From NCBI RefSeq assembly GCF_016808335.1, contig NC_053153.1, forward strand, positions 15,387,033 through 15,451,032: a stretch of DNA of 64,000 bases. Reading direction: 5' to 3'. The notes under the pieces are model-generated. The model did no database searches and was not told where the DNA came from. It was given only the letters and a program-made list of their open reading frames with translations. The stretch comes from Panicum virgatum. Lineage: Eukaryota; Streptophyta; Magnoliopsida; Poales; Poaceae. Below are positions 54,616 through 64,000 of the stretch, piece by piece; the stretch's first letter is position 1, and the number at the start of each line of letters is the position of its first letter. The position numbers and the translations under genes are program-made.

Positions 54616-55362
54616 TCTATTATCTTATTATTTGGCCAACAAAATGGAGCCTTCACGTTCGCTCTCAAGGCCTAAAAATTCCCACGTTAATCGGATGAAA
54701 ATAGAAAAATAAAAATTACCCACCACTGCCATTATAATAAAAATTAGTCTAAAATACCCCATTCTTAATTAAAAATTACCCACCAATGCCATTATGATAA
54801 ATTAAATATAAAATACCATTTAGTTATGTATTAGTTACAAACACATACTATTAATAAAAACTAAAGCTTTATTATTTGGCCAGCAAACGGAGCCTCCACG
54901 TTCACTCTCAAGGCCTAAAAATTTCCACGTTAATTGGAGAAAAATAGAAAAAAAATTTACCCACCACTACCATTATGATAAAAATTAGCATAAAATATCC
55001 ATGTGGCTAATTAAAAATCACCCACCAATGCCATTATGAAAAATTAAATATAAATACCATTTAAATATGTATTAGTTACAAATATATACTATTAATAAAA
55101 ATTAAAGCTAACAACAATCAATCAAAATAAAATAAAAATAAGAATAATTATATGGATAATATTATTAAAGTTGAACAAATCAAATTGTTATTATAGGTAG
55201 ATCATATTTGAATTGTTTTAACCAATAATAAGACATAATTTACCATAATGAATAGGGTGATGTATGGTAGAAATAGTATAATCTTTAAGTAAGGATACAA
55301 CGATATACGAATTTTTGAATTTTCAATATTAGCCGCACAAATTCGCGGGCTATATATATAGA
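54616..55362 (+). mobile_element. Helitron-like element with duplicated 5' part
   Basis: It starts TCTATTATCTTATTATTTGG after A, like a Helitron 5' end, and ends near GCCGCACAAATTCGCGGGC, a decayed 3' palindrome. The 3' terminal CTRR is not clear. The segment of about 243 bp at 54624-54866 is repeated in tandem at 54867-55109. Confidence 0.5.
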
Positions 55363-55639
55363 CACACACGTCCAAAACAAACAAACATGCGGTAAAAAAC
55401 AAACGTCAAAGAATTCAGACTGAAAAAAAGGACCATGATGATGTGCCAAGTCTCTGAATATTCCCCTGCCTATCCGTGCACAAATGGACGGGCTCGCGAA
55501 TTCATACTATATCCTCACTGTATACACATGAAGGAGCGACAAGATTACGCTGCCGCCACTGAATAGTGGGGCCGCCCCTCCCAGCAGCGATCGGCCGGCG
55601 TGCAGCAGAGACATTCCCCACGACCAGCTGGCGGTATAT

Positions 55640-56090
55640 TCACCCCGCTGTCGTGTCGCGCCAGTCGCAGCTCTGCACGCTGCCGGCTCGGTAAAAAAAA
55701 AGGGGGGAAAGCTCGCGAGAAAATCCATGGTGGTGCGGGCATGGGGCCGGGCCGTGGCCGTGGCCGGCGGCCGGCCGGGGCGTGGGCGTGGGCGTGGCGG
55801 GGCTCGGCGTGCGCTGCGCGCGCCGGGGCGGTGTCGGCCGGGGCCGCGGCAAAAGCCTGGCCGGGCACGCGCACCGCGGCCGGCCGCGCCGCGCTAGACC
55901 ACGCGCGCGGCCACGCACGCACACACACGCCTCCATCCCTGTCCGCGCCGTGGCATGCCGACGCATACGCATGCCACGGCGCGCACCGCGGCGCGGCGCA
56001 TGCGTGCGTCCAAAGAGTCCAGCACGCAGACAAGCCGGGCACCGCAGGCTAGGTGACAATGCCGGAGCGGCATCGCCGGCTTTGGCTAGT
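55640..56090. other. GC-rich CpG-dense island without recognised gene
   Basis: Long ORFs on both strands reflect the composition (tandem GGGCGTGGGCGTGG-type sequence at about 55775-55800) rather than a domain. It could be a repeat core or an unmethylated promoter-like island. Confidence 0.4.
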
Positions 56091-56545
56091 GACGGGTCCC
56101 TTTTGCATCGGCGCTGGCACACCGCCGTTTCCTTGTCAAGCGCCGGTGCATACGGATACAGGGTAGGGAAAAGCAAGGCTCGCTTTCGAACTTCAGAGTG
56201 CGATGCCAACATCTGGAACTGTCTAGGGCTCCTGATGGTGGTGGTTGATCTATGCGAGCCTGTAGATTGAATGCGGTTGGTATTTGTCTCTGATGGGCTC
56301 ATAAAATGTATGATCTGTTGTACCAATTAATGAGTTTGACTATACTGTATATATATACATATACACAATTAGTCATTATTTATTGTATGATAAAAAAACA
56401 ATTCGGTTTTGAGCACTTGGATTGATTTACTTTGAAAGATCTGGGCACTATCCTTATCTCCGACAGTGCTATTACTCAGTAATAGAGACATGTAGGGTGT
56501 CGCGCTAAGGGAGGGGAGTACAAGGGACAAGGGTAGAGGATCCTT

Positions 56546-56831
56546 GAGCATCTCCAAGAGCTTTTCCAAAATCTACATTCTAAATTATTATTTGGAGAGT
56601 TATTTGAGTGAAAATCATTTTTCATATCTTTGTCTTTTCCAACAGCTCTTCTGTATCTTATTTGTAATCTAGAGAGCCATCTGTACTCTCCATCTTTGGA
56701 TAACATGAAATCCGGAATAGAGGATATCTATCTTTGGATATTCATTTGAAGAGCCTGTTGGAGGCTAATTTTTCATCAAAATCTCTATTTCTATAAATTA
56801 GAGAAGATATAAAGAGTCTCTTGGAGATGCT
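56546..56831. mobile_element. MITE with GAGCATCTCCAAGAG TIRs
   Basis: The left end GAGCATCTCCAAGAG and the right end TCTCTTGGAGATGCT form 13-15 bp TIRs, the same as those of the element at 3564-4405. The interior is AT-rich with inverted CTTTGGATA/TATCTTT pieces. The target duplication is unclear. Confidence 0.75.
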
Positions 56832-57086
56832 ATGTAGTATACACTATACAGGACTACAGGAGGGAAGCAAGTTCCGTGGGGGGTAATGGAACGACAATAA
56901 CAATACACGTACAACAGCGCCTACTTACATCAACATTGAATCTTCTAAAAATCATGTTACTAGATGTTATTTCACATGAACCTTTCCTATAACACGGGTA
57001 AGGTACGGTAGTGCTATTTTTCTTTAATAAAAGAGAGTATGAATCCACGATATTAAGTTCCGTTGAGACTCTTTTATATGTATGAA

Positions 57087-59719
57087 CTAGCAAGGTGACC
57101 CGCGCAAATAGCGCGGGTAGCTAGTTGTTTTCTTCATTCTCTCATCTCTAGTTTTATTAAATTTCATGCATATATATGAACCCATATTATCTTACAGCTA
57201 CTGCATTTATTTTCCCATCACGTATCACATACGGAATATACAATTTTCTATTACAGCTAGCAAGATACAGTCTTCTCCTCTATACTCACCATTATCTGTT
57301 GCCGCCATCACTCTCTTGGAATCTGACGCATTTTGACTTTTTTCTCCCGTTTACTCATAGTTGTTCCCTTTAAACTAATCCTATTAGATTGTGCTTCTCC
57401 ATGGTTATTCCAATATTCTTTTAGGTTGTTAACATGCTTCCTAAATTATTGTTTTATAATTTATTTATTTATTTGTTATATACGTGTACTTATATTTATT
57501 TTCTCCCAAATTCATGTAGAATAGTAAAAAGTTTATTGTTTTAATTTCATGTTAAAGTATATACTAATCATATTCAATGAACTCTTTAACTTAACCTAAA
57601 ATGTTAGATTATAATAAACACCAATGTGGTGTATATTTTTCTATTAGCATTGCGACTTCAAGCTATACTTTTAAATGTAGCTTAAACAAATTTAAATGGG
57701 CTATTCACATATGTAATCTGTTTCCCAACTCAATAGAAATCAAAATATCTATTTTTATTATTTTTCTCAAAATATTACATTATTAATTACATCTAACATA
57801 TTTATTTATTTAGCTACTTTTATTCAAAATTCATATGCGATTAACTATCACTTTTCATAATTTTGATTATATATTTACCAATTTATTAACCAATTTGATA
57901 TGAAAAGTTTGAACTTAAATTTGGCTATTTATCATTTATATTTGATCTATACTATTTATTACTATTTGTCTTCCTAATTTGCTTCTTAGTTCTATACAAA
58001 TCAGTTACTATTTTTATGTTTTATAATGTTTAAGTTTATCGATTTATTACTTTTATTAGATATGGAATCTTTGGTCAACTGCTAATTTCTTTATGTTTTG
58101 AATTTCGTATTTAACTATTTACCAATAGTAACTTTTAGTGCTAATTTCATTATTTTATAATGAATAATTTAGCTATTTACTAATTGTTATTGACATGGAC
58201 TATTTGATTAAGTTCTAATTTTCATATTTTTTTTCTTCTAATTTCTAATTTATCTATTTACTTAATTGTATTCGGCATGAATTCTTTGGTCATGTCTTAT
58301 TTTTTTCTTAATTTATCAATTCTAAAACTACTATTAATTGTATTTAATAATATGGACTCTTGAGTTTGTTTAGATCATTATACCCCTATAAAATCCAATG
58401 TTGTAAATCCTTCTCTTTTTTAGATGTTTTGGTGAATGTGGTAGTTCTCTTTAACACACCCTTACTAATGTAATACTCGTGGGAATTTCTTGATGTTTTG
58501 GTGAATGTGCTACTTTCTTTTAACACACCCTTACTAATATAGTACTCTACGGTTTGGAGCTTTAGCAGATTTATTGATAGAAATCAATCATTTATTACTA
58601 TGTTTTGTCATTCCCTCTATTTTTTCATGTCCACCTAGGATCTTAAGTGTCTTCATGTGGATGCTTCAAAAAGAGTCTCCAGTAAGATAATTTCTCCGGC
58701 CACATTTATGCATGTTCAGCAAGCTTAAAGACAGTATACAACACTGTCACTTCGTAAGCTCACAGATTAAATGTGTGATGCGCAAAACTTTCATCATAAC
58801 AATGCAGGTCAACCGCAAATAAAAATACAAACCAGCTCCACCAAAATTAAAGCTCAAGCAGTTGCATCATCGGCACCTATGATGCAAATATTCAAATATC
58901 TATACCTTTTCACGTATGACAGCATATGCAAGCACAAAAAATTTTCTTGAAGATGCAGATCACAGCGTATATCATTTTCAAAAACCATCATCAGCGCTAA
59001 CTCCATGAAGAATTAATGATGCACCATTGAGCGGGTCCGAATATAATGTCTCAAAGATAATTTCACTGTACAGTGTACTCGCATACCTGAACAACAAAAC
59101 TGAAAGAAAAAACACGGACCCATGCTGCCATGTCCTTTCAGGCAGACGGGAGAAGAGGAGCTAAACTAAAACCTATCTGGAGGAGGCAGCATCACATCGT
59201 CTGCAAGTGCAAACCATGTGGATGATCCGTAGAGCACACGCCCTTCCACTTGTGCAGCAGGCCGGTAACCATGACTGATCCTCGATATTCAAATAGGGCA
59301 CATGCCGGGTTTTCGTGAATGCGATGGAGTTGATCAAGCTGCATGCATTAACACACCGTGAACATGCTGCTCCGGCATGTGTCCTGTGCTTATCCAATCA
59401 ATTGCTTCATATTCGTTATCGACTATTTGGTCATATTCTAATTTTCATTATTTTTTAATTCCGAAATTATGTATTTATTTACTAATTGTGTTCGGCATGG
59501 ACTCTCTTTAGTCATATCCTAATTTTTTTTCTTCTTAATTCCGAAATTAGCTATTTATCAATCATATCTGATACAGACTGTCGAGTTAGTTTAGACCGTT
59601 AGATTTTCATAAAATCCAACGGTGCAAATTCTTCTCTTTTTTAGATTAACGTGGGAATTTCTAGACCCTCTCGAGAAACGTGGTGGTTTCTTTTAACACT
59701 CCTTTAATAATATAATAGA
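57087..59719 (-). mobile_element. Composite Helitron-like element
   Basis: On the minus strand the 3' end shows a strong hairpin (ACCCGCGCTATTTGCGCGGGT) 7 bp before CTAG and a host T. The far 5' end at 59719 is TCTATTATATTATTAAAGG after A. Diverged copies of that 5' sequence also occur inside (about 58475 and 58543), and a family-H-like 5' end lies near 58690. The region is therefore a mosaic of at least two Helitrons around the unrelated segment 58700-59400. Confidence 0.65.
59166..59290 (-). pseudogene. Gene-like fragment inside the Helitron composite
   Basis: One minus-strand frame ends AAQVEGRVLYGSSTWFALAD followed by DVMLPPPDRF and a stop, with compositional bias unlike the AT-rich Helitron around it. 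It looks like the last exon of a real gene followed by 3' UTR-like sequence (58700-59165), but I do not recognise the family. Alternatively it is intergenic sequence between two Helitron fragments. Confidence 0.4.
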
Positions 59720-62440
59720 TGGTGAGGTTTTAGACCCAAATCTATAATCATGTGTCCAAATCGTTAATATCACACAAACCTGCCAAAGGAACCTATGCAA
59801 TGCAAGGGCACATGAATAATTGAGCTCTACCTGTTCATCTTGCACTGGAAGAACACAGTAGCCTACAAATATATGATCCTTCGTAGCCGTTGAATTTATG
59901 AACTAGCTGCAAGATGGAAATGAACTCTTTGCAGCTCCCTGCTGCTCGTCCATTGAATGGCAGCAGGGCAGCAGGCCAAAAGCGACGTTCGGGAAGCATG
60001 GAAGATGCACAAGGTGATGCAGTCGCGCCCTCGTGCCGGCCCTGGTCTCTCGCCGGCCAAAAATTTAACCTCCCGGCAGCAAAATTAAAATTTGTCCCAC
60101 TGTTTTGTGGTCTCCGAAGCACATGACTCTCCTGCATACCGCAATGAAGCCTTTTGCAGGTTGCCGGATTCTTAATTTGGGTCGAAAATTCAGAACAGGC
60201 TGTATCGATCTCTTTCAAAATTTTGTTTGTTTATTATCTGGTTTCAACTTTAGAAACCCACTTTAGTATCACACATTCATGCTGAAGTAAATTTCATTCT
60301 TTTCAACTCAAATTGTTCCTCTTGAGTTGAAAGAACGAAATTTTCCCATAAAAAATATTTGCTTGCGATATAACCGTCACTTATATTCAAAAAAAGTTGT
60401 TGCTGTCGAAGAATTGCTCAACATTCAACATTCAACATTCAACAGAACCTTGCCACAGTCTCTGTGACGTGGGCCCGGCCTACACAAGCAGGTGCGCACA
60501 TAGGCGAGGGCGCCGAACACAGTTACACACGGGAATCGGGTTAGTGTAACAGCATATATGAACAGTTTGCACACAGTCTACAGCCCTGCTTATCCCCGTG
60601 CCCCGATAACTGTTCAATTCGCCTGTCTGTCCGTGTGCTCTTGGCCGTGTTTTCGTCTCCCTTTAACCGTAGAGCCTGTCAGGCCGTGCCACGGACTCAT
60701 GGTCACGGGCTATGTGGATCAGCTCGAGAGTTAGGGCAGATCTCCCCTCGCGCCGTCACAAGCGGGCTAACTAATAAGCTCCTGCCCTGTGCTTAGTATG
60801 TGTGCAAAAGATGAATGCACCTGTGCTAGCTTCAGCCGTCGAAAACATCGAGCTTTAGTGATCAGAAGCAGACGTAGAAGTGGTAATGGCTCGTGATCTT
60901 AGCCGCTCTTAACTAAAAAAATTTATATAAAGTATGACCTTTAGGAGTTTTAGTATTAAATTTTTAGATACAGGCAAATCGTGGGCGTGCGCGTTGCCGT
61001 TCACGGTTCGACCTCCGAAAGGCCGGCACCGTGGGGTCCGTGTTCTGCTGCGCCCTGGCCAGTGGCCACCGTATTTACCCGCGGCGCGCCATGGGCGAGC
61101 ACGCTCCTGCCACGGGCATGTGCCGGCCATCAAAAGCGTAGCGCCACCTTGCGCCACCAACGGCGACACGCCTCCCGAGCCCCCAAGACAAAACTGGGAG
61201 CCCTCCAAAGCAGAGAATATTTGTCCGTCGAATTTCGCAACAACATTTGAAACACACACGGGCCCGGGCGTGGGCCCGCGGCGTTCAAATTTTTCACCGG
61301 GTAAATTTGCGCGGATTTTGAGTAAACTTCTCTCTTCTTTGGTTCCGGGAGTGTCATGTCTCACGTGTAGATCAAACCTTATTTTTGGTGAACCAACAAC
61401 CTTTCCTGCCGGCTGCCATGGATGCGTCCTCATAACGAATACCACATTTCATTGTAAATAAGAGAACGTTAATTGAATCAAAGAAAATCACACCTTTTAC
61501 TTGCAATATACAAGGTCCTATCTGCAAGTGTTACTCTAAAAAAAGAGATTTACTCCTCGTCAATTGATTGAAATTTGCTTATCCATTAATCACCCACATC
61601 CTTCCTTTCTTCTCCAACTCCGGCGAGATTCTGACTAAATTAGGGTTTGGAGTTAGAGTTTCGGGGTTGTCGTAGGGGATGCTCACCGCCAGCAGCAGAG
61701 GCGAAGTTGCGTTAAAAATGACCCTGGTGCACACTCTACCGAGTAGAAGAAAATTAGCTACTTTAGATTGTAAAATCGAGTCATCTCCAAGCAAAATTTT
61801 GATTTATCATGGTGCACGTGCACCATGGTAAGTGCACATAGCTTCACCCCCTGCCATCAGGGTGGTGCTGGGCGGCAGTTGAGCCAAGTCGGGGGCGAGC
61901 GGTGGGAGAGGCGACGGCGGCGGTAGATGGGAGGCGACAGATGGCTGGAGAAGGAAGAATGTGGCTCGATGGAGAAAGAAAAAGATTGTGGGGAGAGGGA
62001 GGGAGGAGATAAGGTGGAAGGAGGAACGAGAAATCTGAACTGTTATTTAGATCCAATGGTGACTGATAGAAAAATGAAATCTCAATCAATTGATGAGGAG
62101 ATGGACTTAAAAAAAAATCCACGAATGGTGCCTCTGTTGAATATTTTCTCATCATAAGCTTCATTCTTCTTGAGTTCTTGACACATGTCCTTCCTTACTC
62201 CCTTGGTTGTTCGCGAGCTAGGGTACCCACAAAAGATCTAAAAGCAACCTATCTTGACTCATATCCAGTGTAGTTAGTCTCGCCATTTTTCAAGAAGATC
62301 ACATACTAGAACAAATATAAATCCAAGATCTACCTCACTTTGTAATTGTAGGATCAGGAAAATAGATGAATTTTATAGCAACAAAACGAAGACCAAAATA
62401 GAATGAAAAGAAATACGAGTACATTATTCGAAAAGGCCCC
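59720..62440. other. Spacer upstream of the HD-Zip III gene
   Basis: ORFs at 60909-61461 on both strands are GC-rich shadows without domains. A short tandem (CATTCAA)n lies at about 60420-60440 and a GC palindrome (GGGCCCGGGCGTGGGCCC) at 61260-61277. I recognise no gene; the last part may be promoter. Confidence 0.4.
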
Positions 62441-62717
62441 TGCGTATCCACCTTTTTCGCCCCCAAGACCCTCCACTCGACTCAGTTTCACACGACAGAC
62501 ATCGACCCTACATGAGCTGAGCCGAGCATTTGCCGCTACCGCTACTATTAAACCAACCCCCACTCGTCCCTCCACCTTCTCTCCCCATCTCCGGCTCTCC
62601 GCTACCTTTCCCTTCCCTCCCCCTCGCGCTCCTCCACCTCCTCCCCCCTTCACCGCGGCTCGGCAAGCAACAGCTCCCCACTGACCCGCCGCCGCCGCCG
62701 CCACACCTCCCACCACC

Positions 62718-62851
62718 ATGGCGTCGGGCGGCCGCGCTCTCGCCCCGAGGCCATGACTCGGCGCCGCCCGTGGCCGTGGCTCTCCGTCTCCTCCCTCTCC
62801 CTGCGACGACAACCCCTCCCGTTCCTCCTCCTCCTCCTGGGGCGGCGGTAG
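62718..62851 (+). promoter_or_regulatory. Two chained uORFs in the HD-Zip III leader
   Basis: uORF1 (62718-62756) has 12 codons and a strong context (CACCATGG). Its stop overlaps the start of uORF2 in ATGA (62753-62756). uORF2 (62753-62851) has 32 codons, encodes a Leu-rich peptide, and its TAG directly abuts the main ATG (TAGATG, 62849-62854). A minimal ATG-AGC-TGA uORF may lie further upstream at 62512-62520. Such an arrangement could reduce or gate main-frame translation by reinitiation or leaky scanning. The transcript start is not known. Confidence 0.6.
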
Positions 62852-64000
62852 ATGGCGGCGGCGATGGTGGTAGTCGGGGGCGGCAAGGACCGCTCCTCGC
62901 CTGGCGGCGGCGGGGCGCCGCAGGTGGACACGGGCAAGTACGTGCGCTACACCCCCGAGCAGGTCGAGGCGCTCGAGCGGGTCTACAGCGAGTGCCCCAA
63001 GCCCAGCTCGCTGCGCCGGCAGCAGCTCATCAGGGAGTGCCCCATACTCAGCAACATCGAGCCCAAGCAGATCAAGGTCTGGTTCCAGAACCGCAGGTGC
63101 GTCGCCGGAGCCCCGCGCGCCTCTCTCGATCCGCCATCTGTGCTCCTGCCTGCCTGCGTTTATTTTTTCTCCTTTTCAGGAATTGTGCGTCCCTGCCGTT
63201 TTAATTCGCCCCCCTCTTTTGTGTTACTTGCCGTCTTGTTCTGGATTAAATTTTAAATCAGGAACGAACTTCCTTGTTAGCCGCGTGTGTTTGTTTTCAT
63301 GTAGGCCATCGAAGTCGTCGTGGGTACAAAGAGAGGAGGGAAAAAATTAGTTTTGGTACTGAGTTCTGATTCGTTTTTCAAGGGTGCCCATTCTATCTCT
63401 TGCATTGGACTGGCTGGCTGCTAACACACATGCCTCCGTTGGTCTGTCTTTGTTTAGAGTCCGTAGTTTCTAGGACATGATTTTGGTTGGAGTTTTCAAC
63501 TATTCTAGTCCATATTTGCTCAGTTTCAGCTGGAACTTGGTATCGAGTACTGCTGTATACTGCAAATATCCTTTTTGAGATTTTTGTAGTTTCTATTGTA
63601 CCGCGGTTAGGCGTAGTGGATGCGTCTTTGGCTGGCGACAATGTTCACGTTAAGAGCAGATTTAAAGGGTAGTAGGGATACATCATTTTCAGTTGGGCGA
63701 CCAATTAACTTCCCTGAGTTAGTGCCAGCCATTGGCTGCTTTCTGCAATACACATATGTAGCTGGAATGTGATGTGTAGAATGAGCAATAGCATTGGAAT
63801 ACTCTGTAAGCTAGAAGTTGTTGGCATGTTTTCTTCATATGCAAGTGATATTTGTAACTCCTGTGCGATGTGACTGCCACTCTGATGGTTCTTGTGATTG
63901 ATAGATGCCGCGAGAAGCAGCGGAAGGAGGCCTCGCGCCTGCAGACTGTGAACCGGAAGCTGACTGCGATGAACAAGCTGTTGATGGAGGAGAATGACAG
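62852..64000 (+). CDS. Class III HD-Zip transcription factor (PHB/HOX32/HOX33 type), 5' part
   Basis: Exon 1 (62852-63096) and the start of exon 2 (63905 to the window edge) join through an AG|A arginine codon. The visible 113 residues hold a short Gly-rich N-terminus and the homeodomain (YVRYTPEQVEALERVY, QQLIRECPILSNIEPKQIKV, WFQNRR) with the longer helix-2 to helix-3 loop of class III. The leucine zipper then begins (CREKQRKEASRLQTVNRKLT, AMNKLLMEEND). PSSLRRQQLIRECPILSN and REKQRKEASRLQTVN favour the PHB/PHV-like branch (rice HOX32/HOX33) over REV. The family sets adaxial leaf fate, meristem and vascular patterning in the nucleus. START and MEKHLA domains and the miR165/166 site should lie beyond the window. 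The start follows a TAG and two uORFs. The leader is CT-rich. Confidence 0.93.

Noticed and set aside
58475..58545. Independent Helitron 5' ends as separate complete elements
   Set aside because: The TC start is degenerate and no matching 3' end lies between them, so they are treated as parts of one composite.
60909..61461. Overlapping 175-178-codon ORFs on opposite strands
   Set aside because: No domain, no splice or promoter support; composition effect.

Overview
This is nuclear DNA of a grass, most likely a panicoid (sorghum, Setaria or Panicum type). The genes have GC-rich coding exons with GT-AG introns. The intergenic DNA is dense with typical grass transposons: Tourist and Stowaway MITEs, hAT elements, PIF/Harbinger, CACTA elements with TTTGCCGAGTG or TTTGCCGTGTG subterminal repeats, Helitrons, solo LTRs and an Au-type SINE. 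No tRNA, rRNA or CRISPR locus was found. Species and gene names are inferred from recognised protein motifs only; no search was run.

Gene layout, left to right. (1) 2-1863 (+): the 3' part of an NPH3/BTB gene of the At1g30440 type, cut by the window edge. (2) 6226-10498 (+): a two-exon cationic amino acid transporter (CAT family). (3) 16902-24040 (+): a seven-exon WD40 gene of the YAO/RRP9 (U3 snoRNP) type, with a 3.5-kb first intron full of repeats and a promoter carrying GGCCCA and telo-box motifs. (4) 26277-27998 (+): an F-box/LRR gene with a frameshift and a SINE in its last exon, so probably a pseudogene. (5) 62852 to the right edge (+): the start of a class III HD-Zip gene (PHB/HOX32/HOX33 type) whose leader carries two uORFs chained to the main start codon. 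These genes look functionally unrelated.

The 35 kb between genes 4 and 5 is almost entirely mobile DNA. A 1-kb CACTA element lies at 30647-31692 and a MULE-like element at 33295-34023. Four copies of one Helitron family follow at 34062-34783, 35955-36759, 36782-37471 and 45035-53188. The last copy is split by a 5.8-kb CACTA element with a decayed TNP2 transposase and by a 1.6-kb solo LTR. A PIF/Harbinger element (39439-42305) carries its Myb-like ORF1, a transposase truncated before its third catalytic acid, and an antisense fragment of a GID1-like gibberellin-receptor gene inside its TIRs. A second, composite Helitron-like element (57087-59719) encloses an unrelated gene-like segment.

The observations most worth following up are the GID1 fragment inside the Harbinger element, the chained uORFs of the HD-Zip III gene, the SINE that rewrites the C-terminus of the F-box gene, the long-TIR MULE placed against that gene's promoter, the triple-nested transposons at 3.5-4.7 kb, and the Helitron composites.
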